Both the position numbers and the translations under genes were made by a program. Shown piece by piece: positions 62,031 through 64,000 of a DNA stretch of 64,000 bases. The notes beneath the pieces are model-generated. The model was not told where the DNA came from, did no database searches, and saw nothing but the letters and a program-made list of their open reading frames with translations. Position 1 is the stretch's first letter. Each line of letters opens with the position of its first letter. The DNA comes from Winogradskyella sp. (GTDB lineage: Bacteria; Bacteroidota; Bacteroidia; Flavobacteriales; Flavobacteriaceae), in NCBI RefSeq assembly GCF_028282165.1, contig NZ_JANQIM010000003.1:155993-219992 (forward strand), written 5' to 3'.

Positions 62031-62830
62031 AGCATCTTTAAGGTATTAACCTCTTGTTGTGTTAAATGCTTCCAGTGGCCTCTGGGAATATCTTTTTTGG
62101 TTAGATGCGCAATGGCCACACAATCTATTTTTATTAAATCGTATTTTAGTGTTTCAAAAATGGTTCTTAGAATTGAATTCCCTGTATTCTTTATTTTAAT
62201 CCCAATATTGTTTTTAGACTCACCTTCGATATAACTGATCTCTTCAACCGCAATTAACTTTCCATCTACACTAAATCCTTCTTGTATTTTTTTAAGATCT
62301 TCAAACTTAAGATTTCGGTCTAATTCAACTTGAAATAAGCGCGCAACACCTTGCTTAGAATTCGTGAATTTTTGAACCACTTTATCGTCATTGGTAAAGA
62401 GTAATAATCCTAGAGAATTTCTCCCTAGCCTTCCAATCGGCTTTATATTTGCATTAGTAGCATTAGCCACTAAATCCATAACCGTTCTTCCCTTTCCTTC
62501 AGCAGTAGTTGTAGCAAAACCTTTAGGCTTATTCAGCAATACGTAAACTTTGGCCTCTGGAGTAATACGCTGTCCATCAAAACGAACTTCGTCTGAAGGT
62601 TTTACTTTATAACCCATTTCGGTAATAACCTTACCATTTACCGTTACCAAACCTATCGCAATATTCTCATCCGCTTCTCTACGCGAACACATGCCTGAGT
62701 TAGCAATATACTTATTAAGTCTTATCTCATCAGTATTTGATGGGCTTTTAGGCCGCGATTGCTTTTTTAAAGGAGCATTGCCTCTTCCTGAAAACTTTTT
62801 CTTTCCCCTGCTATCTTGATGTCTGCTCAT
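62027..62830 (-). CDS. RsuA/RluB-family pseudouridine synthase homologue, probably inactive
   Basis: Family enzymes isomerise uridine in rRNA. The 267 residues have a basic N-tail, an S4 RNA-binding domain (about 35-80, LNKYIANSGMCSRREAD) and the synthase domain. The active-site motif reads IGRLGRNSLGLLL with Gly136 where the catalytic Asp is required. A second motif is also eroded (NSILRTIFE in place of N-R-x-V-R-R-x-F-E, and KIDCV for L-D-R-V). RNA binding may remain while catalysis is lost. An active paralogue would be expected elsewhere. Confidence 0.82.
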   Translation of the reverse strand: MSRHQDSRGKKKFSGRGNAPLKKQSRPKSPSNTDEIRLNKYIANSGMCSRREADENIAIGLVTVNGKVITEMGYKVKPSDEVRFDGQRITPEAKVYVLLNKPKGFATTTAEGKGRTVMDLVANATNANIKPIGRLGRNSLGLLLFTNDDKVVQKFTNSKQGVARLFQVELDRNLKFEDLKKIQEGFSVDGKLIAVEEISYIEGESKNNIGIKIKNTGNSILRTIFETLKYDLIKIDCVAIAHLTKKDIPRGHWKHLTQQEVNTLKML

Positions 62831-62908
62831 GTTCTAAATTGTTTGCATCTAGGCTAAAGCTTCGATGAATTTTGATGCAAAGGTAAAACAATAGTTAACA
62901 TTGTTGTT

Positions 62909-63009
62909 AGTTCGTGTGATTTTCGAAAGAAAATTGTATCGAGAACCATCAAAAAGTCCAGTTCTCGATACAAATTTTGTCTTCTGTGAGGACAAAATTC
63001 ACACGAACT
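62909..63009. repeat. Four-way cruciform repeat element
   Basis: An outer 11-bp stem (AGTTCGTGTGA / TCACACGAACT) encloses three hairpins: TTTTC / GAAAA (62920-62933), the perfect 13-bp TTGTATCGAGAAC / GTTCTCGATACAA (62934-62946 with 62961-62973), and ATTTTGTC / GACAAAAT (62974-62998). The right half matches the in-frame insert of the glycosyltransferase gene at 34552-34598. Confidence 0.75.
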
Positions 63010-63031
63010 GATAGTAAAATCAAAGTAAGAG

Positions 63032-63979
63032 CTATTTTATTTCAACAGTAGTTTGTCGTTCTCTGTTCACCGTAAGTTTTGTGACATCTGGTCTTGAATA
63101 ATGCCCTACTGGATCAAAATTTTGACGTTCTTCTAAAACCCGATTGAAGTCTATTGTTTGTATTATCAGACCTTCTTTGTGTAAAACAGGCTCTACGACC
63201 CATTCACCATCAGGCCCAGCGATACAACTTCCTCCATTAGTTAAAGTATCTGGTGCATTTTTAAGAATAGCATCTATATGTGGTGTATATTCTGGAAAAT
63301 CTGTTCTTGACATTAAACTAGATACCGATACCACATAAGAACGTGATTCTCTTGCTATAAACCGTGTAATATCTTTAGTATTATGATCACTTCCAGGCCA
63401 TACAGCGATATGCAAATTTTCGCCTTGCCCATATAAAGCGGTTCTCGGCAATGGCATCCAATTTTCCCAACAGTTAAGACCGCCTACTGTAAAAGCTTTC
63501 AATGGGTGTACCTGTAGTCCGTTACCATCACCTGGTGCCCATGTTAAACGTTCATCATAGGTGGGTTGCAGTTTTCTATGTACCGACTTTATGTTACCTT
63601 CTTCATTAATGTAAACCAAAGAGGCATAGATACTATGACCACCTCTATCCATTGGTCGCTCCATAATACCTAAATAAATAGCTATACCATGTTCTTTGGC
63701 CAATTTACAAACGGAATCTAACTCTCCTTTTTCAATACAAATTGAATTATTAACATAATGTGCATGCAATTCTTTGTTAATCGTTGTATTCCATTCGGCA
63801 CCTCCTGTTAATGCCAACCAAAATGGATATCCAGGCAATAGGGCTTCCCCAAAAACAATGAGTTCACAATTTTCTTCTACAGCTTCCTTTATTGAGCTTT
63901 TAATTTTGTTTAAAGTAGCTTCTTTGTCTAACCAGACTGGCGCAATTTGTGCCATAGCTATTTTTAAGTTTGTATTCAT
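63032..63979 (-). CDS. Nitrilase-superfamily carbon-nitrogen hydrolase
   Basis: The 315-residue protein has the complete Glu-Lys-Cys triad: Glu45 in FGEALLPGYP, Lys136 in HRKLQPTYDE, and Cys170 in GGLNCWENWMP. The last is the form seen in true nitrilases rather than amidases. It would hydrolyse a nitrile to acid and ammonia in the cytosol. The length is at the short end for the class. The substrate is unknown, and the gene has no obvious partner in the window. Confidence 0.88.
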   Translation of the reverse strand: MNTNLKIAMAQIAPVWLDKEATLNKIKSSIKEAVEENCELIVFGEALLPGYPFWLALTGGAEWNTTINKELHAHYVNNSICIEKGELDSVCKLAKEHGIAIYLGIMERPMDRGGHSIYASLVYINEEGNIKSVHRKLQPTYDERLTWAPGDGNGLQVHPLKAFTVGGLNCWENWMPLPRTALYGQGENLHIAVWPGSDHNTKDITRFIARESRSYVVSVSSLMSRTDFPEYTPHIDAILKNAPDTLTNGGSCIAGPDGEWVVEPVLHKEGLIIQTIDFNRVLEERQNFDPVGHYSRPDVTKLTVNRERQTTVEIK

Positions 63980-64000
63980 TTATAAGCGGTTTAATACAAC

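Noticed and set aside
1..64000. tRNA, rRNA or CRISPR array
   Set aside because: No cloverleaf with tRNA consensus, no rRNA-like stretch and no regularly spaced repeat-spacer pattern was seen; the cruciform elements lack TTCGA-type tRNA features in the right place.

Overview
The window looks like chromosomal DNA of a marine-type member of the Flavobacteriaceae (Bacteroidota); the genus cannot be fixed from sequence alone. The grounds are low GC content, near absence of Shine-Dalgarno sites, candidate promoters of the TTTG-N19-TAnnTTTG type, TonB receptor/DUF4249 pairs, SSDD-type lipoproteins, a type IX secretion sorting domain, and arsenosugar-type genes. I see no tRNA, rRNA, CRISPR array, transposase or integrase.

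Layout. 1-450: 3' end of an ammonium transporter and its terminator. 450-7322 (minus): leuA-leuC-leuD-leuB-ppc operon. 7466-9016: conserved helical protein of unknown role. 9169-11813: SAM-I riboswitch followed by metY and metX. 11899-16664 (minus): TonB receptor with DUF4249 lipoprotein, phospholipase A1 and a small barrel protein. 16717-23856 (minus): TetR-controlled efflux operon (TolC, HlyD, two ABC ATPases, DUF2141 protein, two ABC-2 permeases). 24055-35124: guanine deaminase, then an arsenosugar-type cluster (peroxidase-like protein, radical SAM ArsS, rhodanese, TIGR04282 transferase, purine nucleoside phosphorylase, ArsM, TIGR04283 glycosyltransferase). It is interrupted by a minus-strand ECF sigma/anti-sigma/DUF4097 operon and also includes a fatty-acid-hydroxylase-like protein and a DUF547 lipoprotein. 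35186-43079 (minus): lipoproteins, a phosphatase, two tandem BamA-like barrels, a GH113-like hydrolase, a putative channel and a second DUF547 protein. 43278-46174: FAD oxidoreductase and membrane 4Fe-4S protein. 46175-55267: an apparent insertion holding a hydrolase remnant, a T9SS protein, two S74/LVIVD proteins and a TPR-LuxR regulator. 55345-60103: MORN-repeat protein and three glycosyltransferases. 60100-63979: small proteins, a transglutaminase-like protein, an unusual pseudouridine synthase homologue and a nitrilase.

How genes may work together. In the arsenosugar block, ArsM would methylate arsenite and ArsS would add a 5'-deoxyadenosyl group. The phosphorylase could then remove adenine, and the two transferases could attach an aglycone. 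The phosphorylase carries Asp where guanine/hypoxanthine-type enzymes carry Asn, which would suit an adenine-bearing substrate; this link is inference.

The most unusual signals are: (i) palindromic repeats that lie between genes and also in frame inside at least two, probably three, coding sequences; (ii) a 78-bp duplicate of the 3' end of the 4Fe-4S gene on the far side of a 9.1-kb block, marking an insertion; (iii) a pseudouridine synthase homologue with Gly at the catalytic Asp position; (iv) a near-perfect 31-bp palindrome directly upstream of tolC, fitting a TetR operator.
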